A stretch of 64,000 nt of DNA, taken from the NCBI GenBank assembly GCA_965216105.1, contig OZ244147.1, forward strand, positions 1,612,001 to 1,676,000. The letters are read 5' to 3'. Shown here in pieces: positions 33,963 through 43,875 of this stretch. The stretch comes from JAALLB01 sp017643495. Its GTDB lineage: Bacteria > Pseudomonadota > Alphaproteobacteria > Rhizobiales > Rhizobiaceae. Position numbers and translations under genes: made by a program. The notes under the pieces are model-generated. The model saw only the letters and a list, made by a program, of their open reading frames with translations. It was not told where the DNA came from and did not search any database. How positions within the stretch are numbered: the first letter of the stretch is position 1; each line of letters starts with the position of its first letter.

Positions 33963-35633
33963 ATGAGCAACAATCCAGACATTCTCCGTATTGCACTCGT
34001 CCAGATAAACCCTGTTCTGGGTGATGTCCGCGGTAATCTTGAAAAAGCCCGAAAAGCGAGAGCAGATGCAGCACGCATGAAGGCAGACCTTGTGCTTTTC
34101 AGTGAGTTGTACCTGTCGGGATATCCGCCGGAAGACCTAGTGCTGAAACCGGCTTTCATTCGCGATTGCATGAGTGCCGTGCAGGAACTGGCGACGGATA
34201 CCGAAGATGGCGGGCCGGCGGTGATTATAGGTGCGCCCTACCGGGACGAGACCGGACTGTTCAACGCCATAGCGGTTCTGGACGAAGGCAAGGTGCAGAC
34301 CTGGCGCTTGAAGGTAGACCTGCCAAATTACGGTGTATTTGATGAAAAAAGGGTGTTTGATGTTGGCCCGATGCCTGGTCCGGTCAATGTCAGGGGGGTC
34401 CGGATCGGAGTACCCATCTGTGAAGATATATGGGGGGAGCTTGGCGTTTGCGAAACGCTTGCCGAAAGTGGAGCAGAGCTTCTTCTTGTTCCCAATGGCT
34501 CACCCTACTACAGCGACAAGATGGACGTACGGCAGCAGGTGGTTTTGAAACAGGTGATCGAAAGCGGCTTGCCGATTGCCTATCTCAACCAGCTTGGTGG
34601 ACAGGATGAACTGGTTTTCGACGGCGGTTCTTTTGTCATCAATGCCGATCATCATCTTGCAGTTCAGATGAACCAGTTCGAGGAAGCCGTAATCGTTACC
34701 ACATGGCAACGCGGAACAGACGGTTGGTATTGCGAAGATGGTGTCAAAGCCAATTTGCCGGACAAGCGGGAAGCAAACTGGCGTGCCTGTGTCATGGGAT
34801 TGCGTGACTATGTGAACAAGAACGGTTTTGCGAATGTTGTTCTCGGACTTTCCGGTGGCATCGATTCGGCCATCTGTGCTGCCATTGCCGTGGACGCGCT
34901 TGGGGAAGAGCGGGTGCGTTGCATCATGATGCCTTATGATTACACGTCACAGGAAAGTCTGGATGATGCGGCTGCCTGCGCAAAGGCGCTTGGCGTGCGG
35001 TATGAAATTGTTCCGATAGAGCAACCGGTCAAGGGATTCACAAGTGCGCTGTCGGAGCTGTTTTCCGGTACGAACGAAGGTGTAACGGAAGAAAATCTGC
35101 AATCGCGAACACGTGGTACCATTCTCATGGCGGTATCAAACAAGTTTGGATCAATGGTTGTCACCACCGGCAACAAGTCTGAAATGTCGGTGGGGTACGC
35201 TACGCTTTATGGCGACATGAATGGTGGGTACAACCCAATCAAGGACCTGTACAAGATGCAGGTTTACGATCTCTCGGAGTGGCGAAACAGCCATGTGCCG
35301 CCGGATTGCCTGGGGCCGGGCGGGGAAGTCATACCGCGCAACATCATAGACAAGGCACCTTCGGCAGAACTCAGACCGGACCAGACAGACCAGGATTCCC
35401 TGCCTCCGTATCCCGTGCTTGACGATATTCTCGAATGTCTGATTGAGAAGGAAATGGCTGTGTCCGAAATTGTTGAGAAAGGGCATGACCGGGATACTGT
35501 CAAACGGATCGAGCATTTGCTTTACATCGCTGAATACAAGCGAAGACAGTCTGCACCGGGAGTGAAAATCACCCCGAAACAGTTTGGGCGGGACCGGCGG
35601 TACCCGATCACGAACCGGTACAGGAACAACTGA
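33963..35633 (+). CDS. nadE: Glutamine-dependent NAD+ synthetase
   Basis: A 557-residue two-domain enzyme that amidates NaAD to NAD+. The N-terminal nitrilase-type glutaminase domain has the triad E48 (FSELYLSGYPPEDL), K117 (LKVDLPNYG) and C153 (PICEDIWGE). The C-terminal synthetase domain has the ATP P-loop LSGGIDSA at 297-303 and the KSEMSVGYATLYGDMNGG segment near residue 405. The ATG at 33963 is chosen because MSNNPDILRIALVQ is the usual start; the frame is open for another 99 codons upstream but those overlap BA14K antisense. An MFS gene follows. Confidence 0.95.
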   Translation: MSNNPDILRIALVQINPVLGDVRGNLEKARKARADAARMKADLVLFSELYLSGYPPEDLVLKPAFIRDCMSAVQELATDTEDGGPAVIIGAPYRDETGLFNAIAVLDEGKVQTWRLKVDLPNYGVFDEKRVFDVGPMPGPVNVRGVRIGVPICEDIWGELGVCETLAESGAELLLVPNGSPYYSDKMDVRQQVVLKQVIESGLPIAYLNQLGGQDELVFDGGSFVINADHHLAVQMNQFEEAVIVTTWQRGTDGWYCEDGVKANLPDKREANWRACVMGLRDYVNKNGFANVVLGLSGGIDSAICAAIAVDALGEERVRCIMMPYDYTSQESLDDAAACAKALGVRYEIVPIEQPVKGFTSALSELFSGTNEGVTEENLQSRTRGTILMAVSNKFGSMVVTTGNKSEMSVGYATLYGDMNGGYNPIKDLYKMQVYDLSEWRNSHVPPDCLGPGGEVIPRNIIDKAPSAELRPDQTDQDSLPPYPVLDDILECLIEKEMAVSEIVEKGHDRDTVKRIEHLLYIAEYKRRQSAPGVKITPKQFGRDRRYPITNRYRNN

Positions 35634-35697
35634 TGCAACTTATCAAGCGACCGTTAAAGGGCAGGGCAGACATCTTCCGGCGAAGGCAAGCCGACTC

Positions 35698-36921
35698 ATG
35701 ACCTATTCCGGTTTTCTTCGTGAGAATGCACGCTGGCTTGCCGGCGGCTTCCTGCTGACATTTTTTTCGTCTTTCGGGCAGACGTTTTTCATTTCCCTGT
35801 CAGCAGGAGGCATTCGTGAGGATTATGAACTCAGTCACGGAGAGTTCGGCCTGCTTTACATGCTTGCCACTCTGGGAAGCGCCTTGAGTTTGCCCTATGT
35901 CGGGCGGCTGGTTGATTTTGCCAGCGTATCGAAAACCGTTTTGCTGATCGTCCCGGCACTTGCGCTTGCCTGCATTGCTATGGGGTTGTCAGGTTCGATC
36001 ATTCTGTTGGTTGTCGTCCTGTATTTTCTCCGCCTGTTCGGGCAAGGGATGATGACGCATACGTCCCTCACGGCCATGGGCAGGTGGTATTCTTCACAAC
36101 GCGGCCGTGCGGTCTCCGTGGCCGTGATCGGGCACCAGGCTGGGGAAGCCATATTACCTGTTGCCTTCATTTCATTGTTGCTCACATTTGGCTGGCGCGA
36201 GACTTGGTTTCTTTCTGCCGGCTTCCTGCTGCTGTTTGCATTGCCGGTTATTTACCTGTTGATGCGGGTCGAACGTGTTCCCGGGATGGATGGCCCCGAA
36301 GGGCCCAAAACCTCAGCGCGCAACTGGACGCGGAGTGAAGTGGTTCGGGACAGGTTGTTCTGGCTGTTGATCCTTGGAGTGCTGGCACCAAGCTTTATCG
36401 GTACAACAATCTTTTTCCACCAGATACACCTTGTCGAATTGCGCAACTGGGCGCCGGAAAGCTTTGCCTTTGCCTTTACGGTGATGGCTGTAATGACGTT
36501 CTGTTTTGCCCTTGTCAGTGGATTTCTGATCGACCGGTTCTCGGCGGTTGCCTTGTTGCCGTTCTTCCTTTTGCCACTTGCCTCTGCGTGCCTTGTACTG
36601 GCATTCTTTACCGCAGATTATTCAATGTTCGTATTCATGGGACTGCTAGGTATTTCCTATGGTTTTTCTTCCACGCTGTTCGGAGCTCTTTGGCCGGAAG
36701 TTTACGGGGTAAAACATCTGGGCTCTGTACGGTCGCTTATTATCTCCATGATGGTATTCGGTACGGCACTGGGGCCGGGACTTACCGGTTACCTCATCGA
36801 TATCGGCGTTGATTATCCGCTGCAAATCGCCTTTATGGGTGTCTATTGCCTTGCAGCAAGCGGCATCATGTTGTTTGTATCGCGGCAACTGAAAAGCAGG
36901 CAGGCTGCTGAAACCCAATAA
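35698..36921 (+). CDS. MFS transporter
   Basis: A 407-residue inner-membrane carrier with about 12 hydrophobic segments. The start at 35698 (MTYSGFLREN) is preferred since the 38 codons upstream are Gly/Thr-rich and overlap the nadE region. The loop 2-3 signature appears as LPYVGRLVDFASVSK. HTSLTAMGRWYSSQRGRAVS resembles the helix-4/5 region of oxalate/formate antiporter-like and nitrate-like MFS groups. The substrate is unknown. It lies between nadE and gltX on the same strand with short gaps. Confidence 0.87.
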   Translation: MTYSGFLRENARWLAGGFLLTFFSSFGQTFFISLSAGGIREDYELSHGEFGLLYMLATLGSALSLPYVGRLVDFASVSKTVLLIVPALALACIAMGLSGSIILLVVVLYFLRLFGQGMMTHTSLTAMGRWYSSQRGRAVSVAVIGHQAGEAILPVAFISLLLTFGWRETWFLSAGFLLLFALPVIYLLMRVERVPGMDGPEGPKTSARNWTRSEVVRDRLFWLLILGVLAPSFIGTTIFFHQIHLVELRNWAPESFAFAFTVMAVMTFCFALVSGFLIDRFSAVALLPFFLLPLASACLVLAFFTADYSMFVFMGLLGISYGFSSTLFGALWPEVYGVKHLGSVRSLIISMMVFGTALGPGLTGYLIDIGVDYPLQIAFMGVYCLAASGIMLFVSRQLKSRQAAETQ

Positions 36922-36945
36922 TGGCAAACTGACCGGAAAAAACTC

Positions 36946-38304
36946 ATGACTGTCAAAGTTCGCTTCGCGCCGTCCCCAACCGGCAATATTCATATCGGCA
37001 ATGCCCGTCCGGCACTTATCAACTGGCTTTATGCCCTCCAGAATGATGGCAAGTTCGTATTGCGCTATGACGATACAGACAGGGAGCGTTCCCGGGAAGA
37101 ATACGCACAGGGTATAGCGCGTGATCTCGACTGGCTCGGGATAAAGCCGCATGAAGTGCAACGCCAGTCTGACCGCGTGAAAGAGCACGAGGAAGCGACC
37201 AATCGCCTGAAAGAAGCCGGTCTCCTCTATCCCTGCTATGAGACGCCGGATCAGCTGGACCGCCAAAGGAAACGGCTGGCCGCACGTGGCTTGCCGCCTA
37301 TTTATGACCGTTCTGCACTGCGACTGGATGATGAACAGCGCAAGGAACTTGAAGCCGAAGGGCTCAAGCCCCATTGGCGTTTTCTGCTTCCCAATTATGC
37401 GGACAATCCTTTTGAGACTGCAAGGACAGAAGTAACCTGGGATGACGTTATCCGGGGACGTCAAACAGTTGATCTTGCGTCGATGTCCGATCCGGTATTG
37501 ATCCGGGCTGACGGAAGCTGGCTCTATACCTTGCCCAGTGTTGTGGATGATATCGATTTTGGGATTACACACGTCTTGCGTGGTGACGACCATGTAACAA
37601 ATACGGGTGCGCAGATTGCCATATTCAAGGCGTTGGGTGCGACCCCGCCGACTTTCGGACACCACAACCTGTTGACTACAGAAAGCGGCGAGGGGCTGTC
37701 GAAGCGCCTTGGTTCCCTTTCAATTCATTCTCTTGCTGAACAAGGCTATGAGGGCATGTCGGTGGCTTGTCTGGCTGTCTTGACGGGAACGTCCGGCCCC
37801 GTTGAAGCACTTCCGAGCATGGATGTTTTGGCTTCCCGGTTCAAAATAGATTCGGTTACCAAATCTGCTGCAAAGTTTGATCCGTCAGAGCTGGACAGCC
37901 TCAACAGGCGGATTGTTCATGAACTCGACTATGAGAGTGTAAAGGACCGGCTGGAAGCGCTTGGTGTTGGCGGTGGCGAAACTTTCTGGCTCGTTGCCCG
38001 GGACAATATCGAGAAAGTCAATGAAGCAAAGGCAATCTGGTCAATCGTTGAAGAGGCGGAGCCACGTATTGATCCGGAGGATGCAGCGTTCATCGAGACT
38101 GCGCGCGAGATGTTGCCGGAAGGTGAGTTGACCCGTGAAAGCTGGGGCGAATGGATTTCCGCCCTGAAATCGAATTCTGATCGCAAGGGCAAAGGCTTGT
38201 TCATGCCATTGAGGAAAGCACTGACAGGACAGGAGCACGGACCGGAACTTGACCGGTTGTTGCCGCTTATTGGACGGGAAAGAACGCTGGCCCGACTATC
38301 CTGA
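36946..38304 (+). CDS. gltX: Glutamate--tRNA ligase
   Basis: A 452-residue class I aminoacyl-tRNA synthetase. The HIGH motif is HIGN in FAPSPTGNIHIGNARPAL near residue 16, and the KMSKS motif is GEGLSKRLGS near residue 247. LRGDDHVTNT near residue 210 is the family's adenylate-site segment. Rhizobiales usually have two GltX paralogues and only sequence comparison can tell which one this is or whether it also charges tRNA-Gln. Its 3' end overlaps the convergent DUF2865 gene by 38 bases. Confidence 0.94.
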   Translation: MTVKVRFAPSPTGNIHIGNARPALINWLYALQNDGKFVLRYDDTDRERSREEYAQGIARDLDWLGIKPHEVQRQSDRVKEHEEATNRLKEAGLLYPCYETPDQLDRQRKRLAARGLPPIYDRSALRLDDEQRKELEAEGLKPHWRFLLPNYADNPFETARTEVTWDDVIRGRQTVDLASMSDPVLIRADGSWLYTLPSVVDDIDFGITHVLRGDDHVTNTGAQIAIFKALGATPPTFGHHNLLTTESGEGLSKRLGSLSIHSLAEQGYEGMSVACLAVLTGTSGPVEALPSMDVLASRFKIDSVTKSAAKFDPSELDSLNRRIVHELDYESVKDRLEALGVGGGETFWLVARDNIEKVNEAKAIWSIVEEAEPRIDPEDAAFIETAREMLPEGELTRESWGEWISALKSNSDRKGKGLFMPLRKALTGQEHGPELDRLLPLIGRERTLARLS

Positions 38305-39412
38305 CATTTTTGCGGGCTCCGTCGCTGGCGACAATTTCACCTGATTGCGGGGTCGGGCTGCGTGCGGCTTTCAGGTAATTGAGAACCTTGTCAGCGCCAA
38401 GATCGGCGACCCGATTGTCGTAATCATCCGGTGAAAGCAGTGGGTCCTTTCGGAAGACCGGTATCGCAATGCGCGAGACCGGTTTCTGGTTTGCAGGCTC
38501 ATTGCTGTTTGCATTGTAATCGATATCCGAAGGGATCTCTGCCGTTGCGAAACGGCAATTGTTCTCGGTATCCAGTTTTTTTCTGTACTCGAAAGCAAAA
38601 GGCTTGGTTGAATAGGGCTGCTCCGTACCCAGCTCGATCATTTGCTCGCTGTCTTCACCAGGCATGCGGTGAAAATACAGGTTTACCGTGGTTCCCGGAC
38701 ACATGGCCTGACAGGTTTCCTGGTCCCGGTCAAAGAACTCGCTTCGTGTGGAAAAGCTTATCGGGAAGTAATACCCGTCTGACTCGCGTACACACAGGGT
38801 CCTGAAAGTTCCTCCGAAACGTCCGTATTCATATGGCTCGGAGTCCAGATAGACCTGGCTGCCTCTTTCATCGTAGGTGCGCACTCCGAAAATCTGTTCA
38901 AGCAGTGTTCTGCGGCGCGACCTTCTGGGTTCTTGGCGGGCTTCACGTGGCTCATATCCCTGATTGCCGTAACACCCGTGACGCTCCATCAGAACCTGAA
39001 TTCTCCGGCGGTCACGATTGGAGCCATATTGTTGGGGTGCATGTCTTTCCCTTTGGGCTTTCAAAGAGTCGAGGTTTGCTTCCATGCGCCCCAGGCTGCT
39101 CATGATGCGTTCGCATTGTGAACTGCGGTTACGGAAAAAGCCCCTGGCGCTACAACGATTGCGTTGGGCGAGCTTTCTGGTGCGGTTGATCTGGACCGAT
39201 TGTTCGCGAATGGCATTGTCATACTTGCGATACTGGCTGGAAGTACCGCGCGGTGCGCTTACAGATGACATTTCCCGTTCCAGTTGACGGCAAATTCGTG
39301 ACTGGGCTTGTGAATCAGCAATGGTGAGGAACAGGGATGCAAGACCAATGCAAAGCATGACCACTGCCTTGGGCAGGAGCTTCCCGTTAAATCCGTTGAT
39401 TGCTGTTTTCAT
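38267..39412 (-). CDS. Exported DUF2865 protein
   Basis: A secreted protein of about 381 residues. The start at 39412 (ATG) is one of three nearby ATG/TTG options. A signal peptide ends near ADSQAQS; a helical Arg/Gln-rich region with repeated Cys (RNRCSARGFF, SSQCERIMSSLGRM) follows. Then comes the DUF2865 core: TLCVRESDGYYFPISFS near residue 205, DQETCQAMCPGT and LYFHRMPGEDSEQMI. The domain is largely restricted to Rhizobiales; function is unknown. The pattern of paired cysteines suggests a disulfide-bonded periplasmic or surface protein. Confidence 0.87.
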   Translation of the reverse strand: MKTAINGFNGKLLPKAVVMLCIGLASLFLTIADSQAQSRICRQLEREMSSVSAPRGTSSQYRKYDNAIREQSVQINRTRKLAQRNRCSARGFFRNRSSQCERIMSSLGRMEANLDSLKAQRERHAPQQYGSNRDRRRIQVLMERHGCYGNQGYEPREARQEPRRSRRRTLLEQIFGVRTYDERGSQVYLDSEPYEYGRFGGTFRTLCVRESDGYYFPISFSTRSEFFDRDQETCQAMCPGTTVNLYFHRMPGEDSEQMIELGTEQPYSTKPFAFEYRKKLDTENNCRFATAEIPSDIDYNANSNEPANQKPVSRIAIPVFRKDPLLSPDDYDNRVADLGADKVLNYLKAARSPTPQSGEIVASDGARKNVRIVGPAFFPVQ

Positions 39413-39465
39413 CATGCACACTTATGCAATTGCAGTGACGCAGGGCAGATAGCACAATGCGCCTT

Positions 39466-39486
39466 CCCGAACCTATCGGGTTCGGG
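39466..39486. other. Hairpin between maeB and the DUF2865 gene
   Basis: CCCGAAC and GTTCGGG are separated by seven bases. There is no T-run after it on either strand, so it is not a standard terminator. It may limit read-through from maeB or be part of the DUF2865 gene's leader. Confidence 0.3.
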
Positions 39487-39561
39487 TTAAAACATGATTT
39501 AGCTGAACATGCGATGAAGGCAACCCCAAGGCGCTGTTGTATGTTGACGGGTAGTTTTCCG

Positions 39562-41868
39562 TCATGCTTCTCCGGCAAGTTGCATGGCCTGAACCACAGA
39601 AAGTGCCGTCATGTTGAAAACGCCCCGTGACGTTACGGCCGGCGGCAGGATGTGTGCAGGGCGGGCAGTTCCCAGAATAATCGGTCCGACATGCAGGGCT
39701 TCTGTTGCAGCCTTCAGGACGTTCATCGTGATATTGGCCGAATCAAGGTTCGGGAATACCAGAAGGTTTGCAGCACCTTTCAACTTGCTGCGCGGGTAGA
39801 CGCGCTGGCGAACAATTTCATCAAGTGCGGTATCACCATGCATTTCACCATCGACTTCCAGTTCAGGGTCTGTCTGGAAGAGTATTTCGGCGGCTTTTCG
39901 CATTGTTCTCGAGGTGGGCATCGGACGAGAACCGAAGTCAGACGCAGACAAAAGGGCCGCTTTGGGTACAATTCCAAAACGCTCAATTTCCTTGGCTGCA
40001 AGCCGGGTTATCTCGGCAACTTCCTCTGCGTCGGGCTCTTCCGAAATATAAGTATCCGTCATGAACATCGCGTCTGTCTGACCGATGAGAAGGCTCATTG
40101 CGTGCAGTGATTTTATTCCCTCAACCCGACCAATTATCTGCTCGATATATTCCTTGTGCCGGAAGAAACGTCCTTCAAGGCCGCAAATCATTGCATCTGC
40201 ATCGCCCCGTACAATCGCAATAGCTGCGATTGCAGTGGTACTGGTCCGTACAATCGTCCTTGCAGCTTCCGGCGTTATGCCGTTGCGTCCGGCCTTTTCC
40301 AGAAGGGTTTCGACGTAATCCCGGTAACGGTCATCCTTGAGCGGATTGATTATCTCGAAATCGTCGCCCGGCTTGATGCTCAGGCCATACCGTTTCAACC
40401 GGGTTGAAATGACGTCAGGACGGCCGATCAGGATGGGTTGGCAAACCTTTTCCTCAAGCGCGATTTCTGCAGCCCGCAGAACGCGCTCATCCTCACCATC
40501 AGAGAAGATAACCCGTTTTTTCGAGTTGGTTGCCATCTCGATGACCGGCTTCATGATGAGGCCGGAGCGGAACACAAAGCGGTTCAACAGGTCCTTGTAG
40601 GCGTCAAAGTCTTCAATGGGACGGGTTGCAACACCGCTATCCATCGCAGCCTTGGCCACAGCGGGTGCAATACGCAGGATCAACCGTGGGTCAAAAGGAG
40701 AGGGGATCAGGTAGTCGGGGCCAAATGTTGGTGTTTCACCACTATAGGCACCAGCTGCGGCTTCCGAGGGCTCCTCACGGGTCAGCTTTGCGATGGCATC
40801 GACAGCCGCAATCTTCATTTCCTCGTTGATGGCGGTCGCGCTTACGTCAAGCGCGCCACGGAAAATGAACGGGAAGCACAGAACGTTGTTTACCTGATTG
40901 GGGTAGTCGGACCGTCCTGTGCATACCATTGCATCAGCCCGGGCTTTTCGGGCGACTTCCGGAAGTATTTCAGGATTAGGGTTGGCCAGTGCCATGATAA
41001 TGGGTTTTTCGGCCATTTCCTCAAGCATTTCAGGCTTCAGGATATTTGCAGTGGACAGCCCGATAAAGACGTCAGCGCCAGGCATGAGCTCAGCCAGTTC
41101 CCGCTTGTCGGTCTTGCGGGCATATGCCTGTTTGTAGGCATCCATGTTCTCGTTACGCCCATCCCATAGCACGCCCTTGGAATCGGTAACCCAGATATTG
41201 TCCTTGCTGGCTCCCATCGAAACAAGGAGGTTGAGACAGGCGATTGAGGCGGCGCCAGCACCAGAGGCGACAATCTTCACATCCTCCAGTTTCTTGCCTG
41301 CAATTTCCAAGCCGTTCTTTACGCCTGCTGCAACGATGATTGCCGTTCCATGCTGGTCATCATGGAAAACCGGAATTTGCATGGTTTCCCGCAGTTTTTC
41401 CTCAATCAGAAAGCATTCGGGCGCACTGATATCTTCAAGGTTGATGCCGCCGAAAGTGGGTTCAAGGGCCGCAACAACGTTACAAAACTTGTCGACATCT
41501 GTTTCATTCACTTCAACGTCGAAAACATCCACGTCAGCGAATTTCTTGAAGAGGCAGGCTTTGCCTTCCATGACGGGTTTGGATGCCAACGCACCGATAT
41601 TGCCAAGGCCGAGTACGGCTGTACCATTCGACACCACGGCCACAAGATTGGACTTGCTTGTGTAGTCAGCGGCGAGGGCGGGGTCAGCCTCGATCGCCAG
41701 ACAGGGAGCGGCAACGCCGGGAGAATAGGCAAGGGAAAGATCACGCTGGTTTCCCAAAGGTTTGGTCGGTGTGATCTCGAGTTTTCCGCGCTTCGGGTTT
41801 GCGTGGTAAAACAGGGCGGCTTCTTCAAGCTCGTTTGCAGCTTTGTATGGCTTTGGTTTGTCAGACAT
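39562..41868 (-). CDS. maeB: NADP-dependent malic enzyme, MaeB type
   Basis: A 768-residue malic enzyme that converts malate to pyruvate, CO2 and NADPH. The ATG at 41868 (MSDKPKPYKAANELEEAAL) gives the normal length. The N-terminal catalytic half has AYSPGVAAPCLAI near residue 45, IGALASKPVMEGK, VFHDDQHGTAIIVAAG near residue 160, and the NADP-site GAGAASIACLNLLVSMG. The C-terminal half (from about residue 435, FSDGEDERVLRAAEIA) is a phosphotransacetylase-like domain thought to be regulatory. The large type with this fusion is normal for Alphaproteobacteria. It follows the SDR gene by 50 bases. Confidence 0.96.
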   Translation of the reverse strand: MSDKPKPYKAANELEEAALFYHANPKRGKLEITPTKPLGNQRDLSLAYSPGVAAPCLAIEADPALAADYTSKSNLVAVVSNGTAVLGLGNIGALASKPVMEGKACLFKKFADVDVFDVEVNETDVDKFCNVVAALEPTFGGINLEDISAPECFLIEEKLRETMQIPVFHDDQHGTAIIVAAGVKNGLEIAGKKLEDVKIVASGAGAASIACLNLLVSMGASKDNIWVTDSKGVLWDGRNENMDAYKQAYARKTDKRELAELMPGADVFIGLSTANILKPEMLEEMAEKPIIMALANPNPEILPEVARKARADAMVCTGRSDYPNQVNNVLCFPFIFRGALDVSATAINEEMKIAAVDAIAKLTREEPSEAAAGAYSGETPTFGPDYLIPSPFDPRLILRIAPAVAKAAMDSGVATRPIEDFDAYKDLLNRFVFRSGLIMKPVIEMATNSKKRVIFSDGEDERVLRAAEIALEEKVCQPILIGRPDVISTRLKRYGLSIKPGDDFEIINPLKDDRYRDYVETLLEKAGRNGITPEAARTIVRTSTTAIAAIAIVRGDADAMICGLEGRFFRHKEYIEQIIGRVEGIKSLHAMSLLIGQTDAMFMTDTYISEEPDAEEVAEITRLAAKEIERFGIVPKAALLSASDFGSRPMPTSRTMRKAAEILFQTDPELEVDGEMHGDTALDEIVRQRVYPRSKLKGAANLLVFPNLDSANITMNVLKAATEALHVGPIILGTARPAHILPPAVTSRGVFNMTALSVVQAMQLAGEA

Positions 41869-41918
41869 GGGATTTCCGAAACTTGATTGATGGATTTGTG
41901 GAGAAATGTTTGAAAGGG

Positions 41919-42698
41919 TCAGAAAGCACTCTGGTTGAGACCGCCATCGATCTGAAAATTGCGACCGGTGATGTAACCGGCATGCTGTGAACAAAGAAAG
42001 GCGCACAAGGCCCCGAATTCGTCTGCAGTACCGAAGCGTTTTGCCGGAATGTTCGCCATTTCCAGCTTTGCGGCTTCCTCTATGCTGATATTCCGGGTTT
42101 GGGCTGTCCGTTCGATCCCGGCCTGTAACCGGTCTGTCGCCATTTTTCCCGGCAATATCTGGTTTATAGTCACGTTTCTGTCGGTCACTGAACGTGCGAC
42201 ACCGGCAAGGAATGAGGTAAGGCCGGCCCTGGCCCCCGATGAGAGATCCAATCCCTCAACTGCCGCATATACGGATAGTGAGGTAATGTTCACGATCCGG
42301 CCAAACCCGCGCTCGGCCATGCCGTCTATGGTTGCCTGAATCAATTCAATCGGGGTCACCATGTTCTGTGTCACGCCCTTGAGCATGTCTTCACGGCTCA
42401 GTTCACGGAAATCACGTCTCGGCGGCCCGCCATTGTTGTTGACGAGAATGTCGGGCTGCGGGCATGCTTCAAGGAGTGCAGCCTGACCATCTGGCGTGGA
42501 TACGTCAGCAAGGACTGCAACTGCTTCATGCTTGCTGTTTGTAGAAATTTCTTCCGCTGTGCGTTTGGTGCTTTCGGGGTCACGTCCGTTTACGATGACC
42601 CGGCAACCTGCTTCTGCCAGGTGCTTTGCACAACCTTTTCCAAGTCCCTTGCTCGATGCGCATACGATTGCCCATTTGTCTGCGATACCGAGATCCAT
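41919..42698 (-). CDS. Divergent short-chain dehydrogenase/reductase without the Tyr-Lys pair
   Basis: A 259-residue Rossmann-fold protein. The cofactor motif is ASSKGLGKG near residue 14, and the NNxG motif is extended to VNNNGGPPRRDF near residue 87. The catalytic Ser region is NITSLSVYAAV near residue 137. Where classical SDRs have YxxxK the sequence reads LSSGARAGLTSF, so the Tyr and Lys are replaced by small residues and Arg. The C-terminal FQIDGG is normal. This NGGPP/SNxxRA-type subgroup is widespread and annotated as 3-oxoacyl-ACP reductase by similarity, but the chemistry must differ. It is leftward, just ahead of maeB. Confidence 0.88.
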   Translation of the reverse strand: MDLGIADKWAIVCASSKGLGKGCAKHLAEAGCRVIVNGRDPESTKRTAEEISTNSKHEAVAVLADVSTPDGQAALLEACPQPDILVNNNGGPPRRDFRELSREDMLKGVTQNMVTPIELIQATIDGMAERGFGRIVNITSLSVYAAVEGLDLSSGARAGLTSFLAGVARSVTDRNVTINQILPGKMATDRLQAGIERTAQTRNISIEEAAKLEMANIPAKRFGTADEFGALCAFLCSQHAGYITGRNFQIDGGLNQSAF

Positions 42699-42809
42699 GT
42701 GATGCTCCCCAGGATTTTTGTAACGATAACAATTACCCTCCTTGGCTAAAGTTTACCATACGCGTTAATGGAAATACTCTTGTTCCATCAGAACATACGG
42801 AAACCAACC

Positions 42810-43787
42810 ATGGACATACCCCAATATTCAGATGTTGAAGCTGCCGCAAAGAGGATTGCCGGCAAGGCAGTCAGAACGCCGCTTCTAAACTACCCTGTTC
42901 TGGATGAACGTACTAAAATGCGTGTGTTCATCAAACCGGAAAATTTGCAACGTACCGGTTCATTCAAGTTTCGCGGGGCTTACAACGCGATCTCAACCAT
43001 GAGCCAGGAAGCGCGTGACAATGGGGTGTACGCTATTTCCTCCGGTAATCATGCCCAAGGCGTAGCATGTGCCGCGAAGTTGTTTGGTTGCAGTGCAACG
43101 ATTTTGATGCCTTCCGATGCGCCGAAGATAAAGATAGCGCGGACCCGGTCTCATGGCGCGACTGTAGTCGAGTTTGACCGGGAGAAAGATGATCGCGACG
43201 TAATTGCCAGAAAGTTTGGTGAAGAAAGCGGCATGACGTTTGTCCACCCCTATGACAATCCGAAGGTTGTTGCCGGGCAGGGAACGGTTGGTCGTGAAAT
43301 TGCCCAGGACCTTGAAAAACTGGAAGTGGAACCGGACCGTGCAATTGTGTGCACTGGCGGAGGTGGACTGACCAGTGGCGTGGCGCTGGCACTTTCCCAC
43401 CATTTTCCGAAAACACGGATCCATTGTTCTGAGCCGGAAGGTTTTGATGATTACCGCCGTTCGCTTGAGGCCGGAGAACTCAAGCGAAATGCAAAAACAG
43501 CGGGCTCTGTCTGCGACTCAATCATCACGACAATGCCGGGCAAGATCGGTTTTGAGATAAACCGGAAGCTGCTCCACAGCGGACTGGTGGTTTCAGACCA
43601 GGAGGCGCTTGATGCAGTACGCTTTGCATTTGAGGAACTGAAACTGGTTGCTGAGCCGGGTGGGGCAGTTGCTCTTGCATCACTTTTGAAGTTTTGCAGC
43701 CAATGGGAAGGTGAAACTGCCGTTATCACCATATCCGGAGGCAACATAGATCCGGATATCCTGCAAAGGGCCCTGACGACAAACTGA
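42810..43787 (+). CDS. Threonine/serine dehydratase family PLP enzyme
   Basis: A 325-residue fold type II PLP enzyme. I start at 42810 (MDIPQYSDVE). The PLP lysine is in RTGSFKFRGAYNAIS near residue 50, the SSGNHAQGVA substrate loop near residue 74, and the phosphate-binding glycine loop TGGGGLTSG near residue 177. No ACT regulatory domain is present, so it is a catabolic-type dehydratase, serine racemase or hydroxyaspartate ammonia-lyase rather than biosynthetic IlvA. It diverges from the SDR gene and ends in a hairpin. Confidence 0.9.
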   Translation: MDIPQYSDVEAAAKRIAGKAVRTPLLNYPVLDERTKMRVFIKPENLQRTGSFKFRGAYNAISTMSQEARDNGVYAISSGNHAQGVACAAKLFGCSATILMPSDAPKIKIARTRSHGATVVEFDREKDDRDVIARKFGEESGMTFVHPYDNPKVVAGQGTVGREIAQDLEKLEVEPDRAIVCTGGGGLTSGVALALSHHFPKTRIHCSEPEGFDDYRRSLEAGELKRNAKTAGSVCDSIITTMPGKIGFEINRKLLHSGLVVSDQEALDAVRFAFEELKLVAEPGGAVALASLLKFCSQWEGETAVITISGGNIDPDILQRALTTN

Positions 43788-43830
43788 TTCCGGATATCGT
43801 CGTAACGGACTGAATTCTATCTAATTTTTC

Positions 43831-43869
43831 TGAATGCGGGCAGTATCTGCCGGCATTCATTGTTTCTGT
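43831..43869 (+). terminator. Probable terminator after the dehydratase gene
   Basis: TGAATGC and GCATTCA enclose an inner GGCAG/CTGCC stem, followed by TTGTTTCTG. It lies between convergent genes; the T-run is modest. Confidence 0.6.
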
Positions 43870-43875
43870 GGTAGG

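Noticed and set aside
36646..37665. A 339-codon minus-strand frame across the MFS and gltX genes
   Set aside because: It lies antisense to two well-supported genes, matches no family and has no ribosome site.
40438..41169. A 243-codon plus-strand frame inside maeB
   Set aside because: It is antisense to the conserved malic enzyme core, with unlikely composition.
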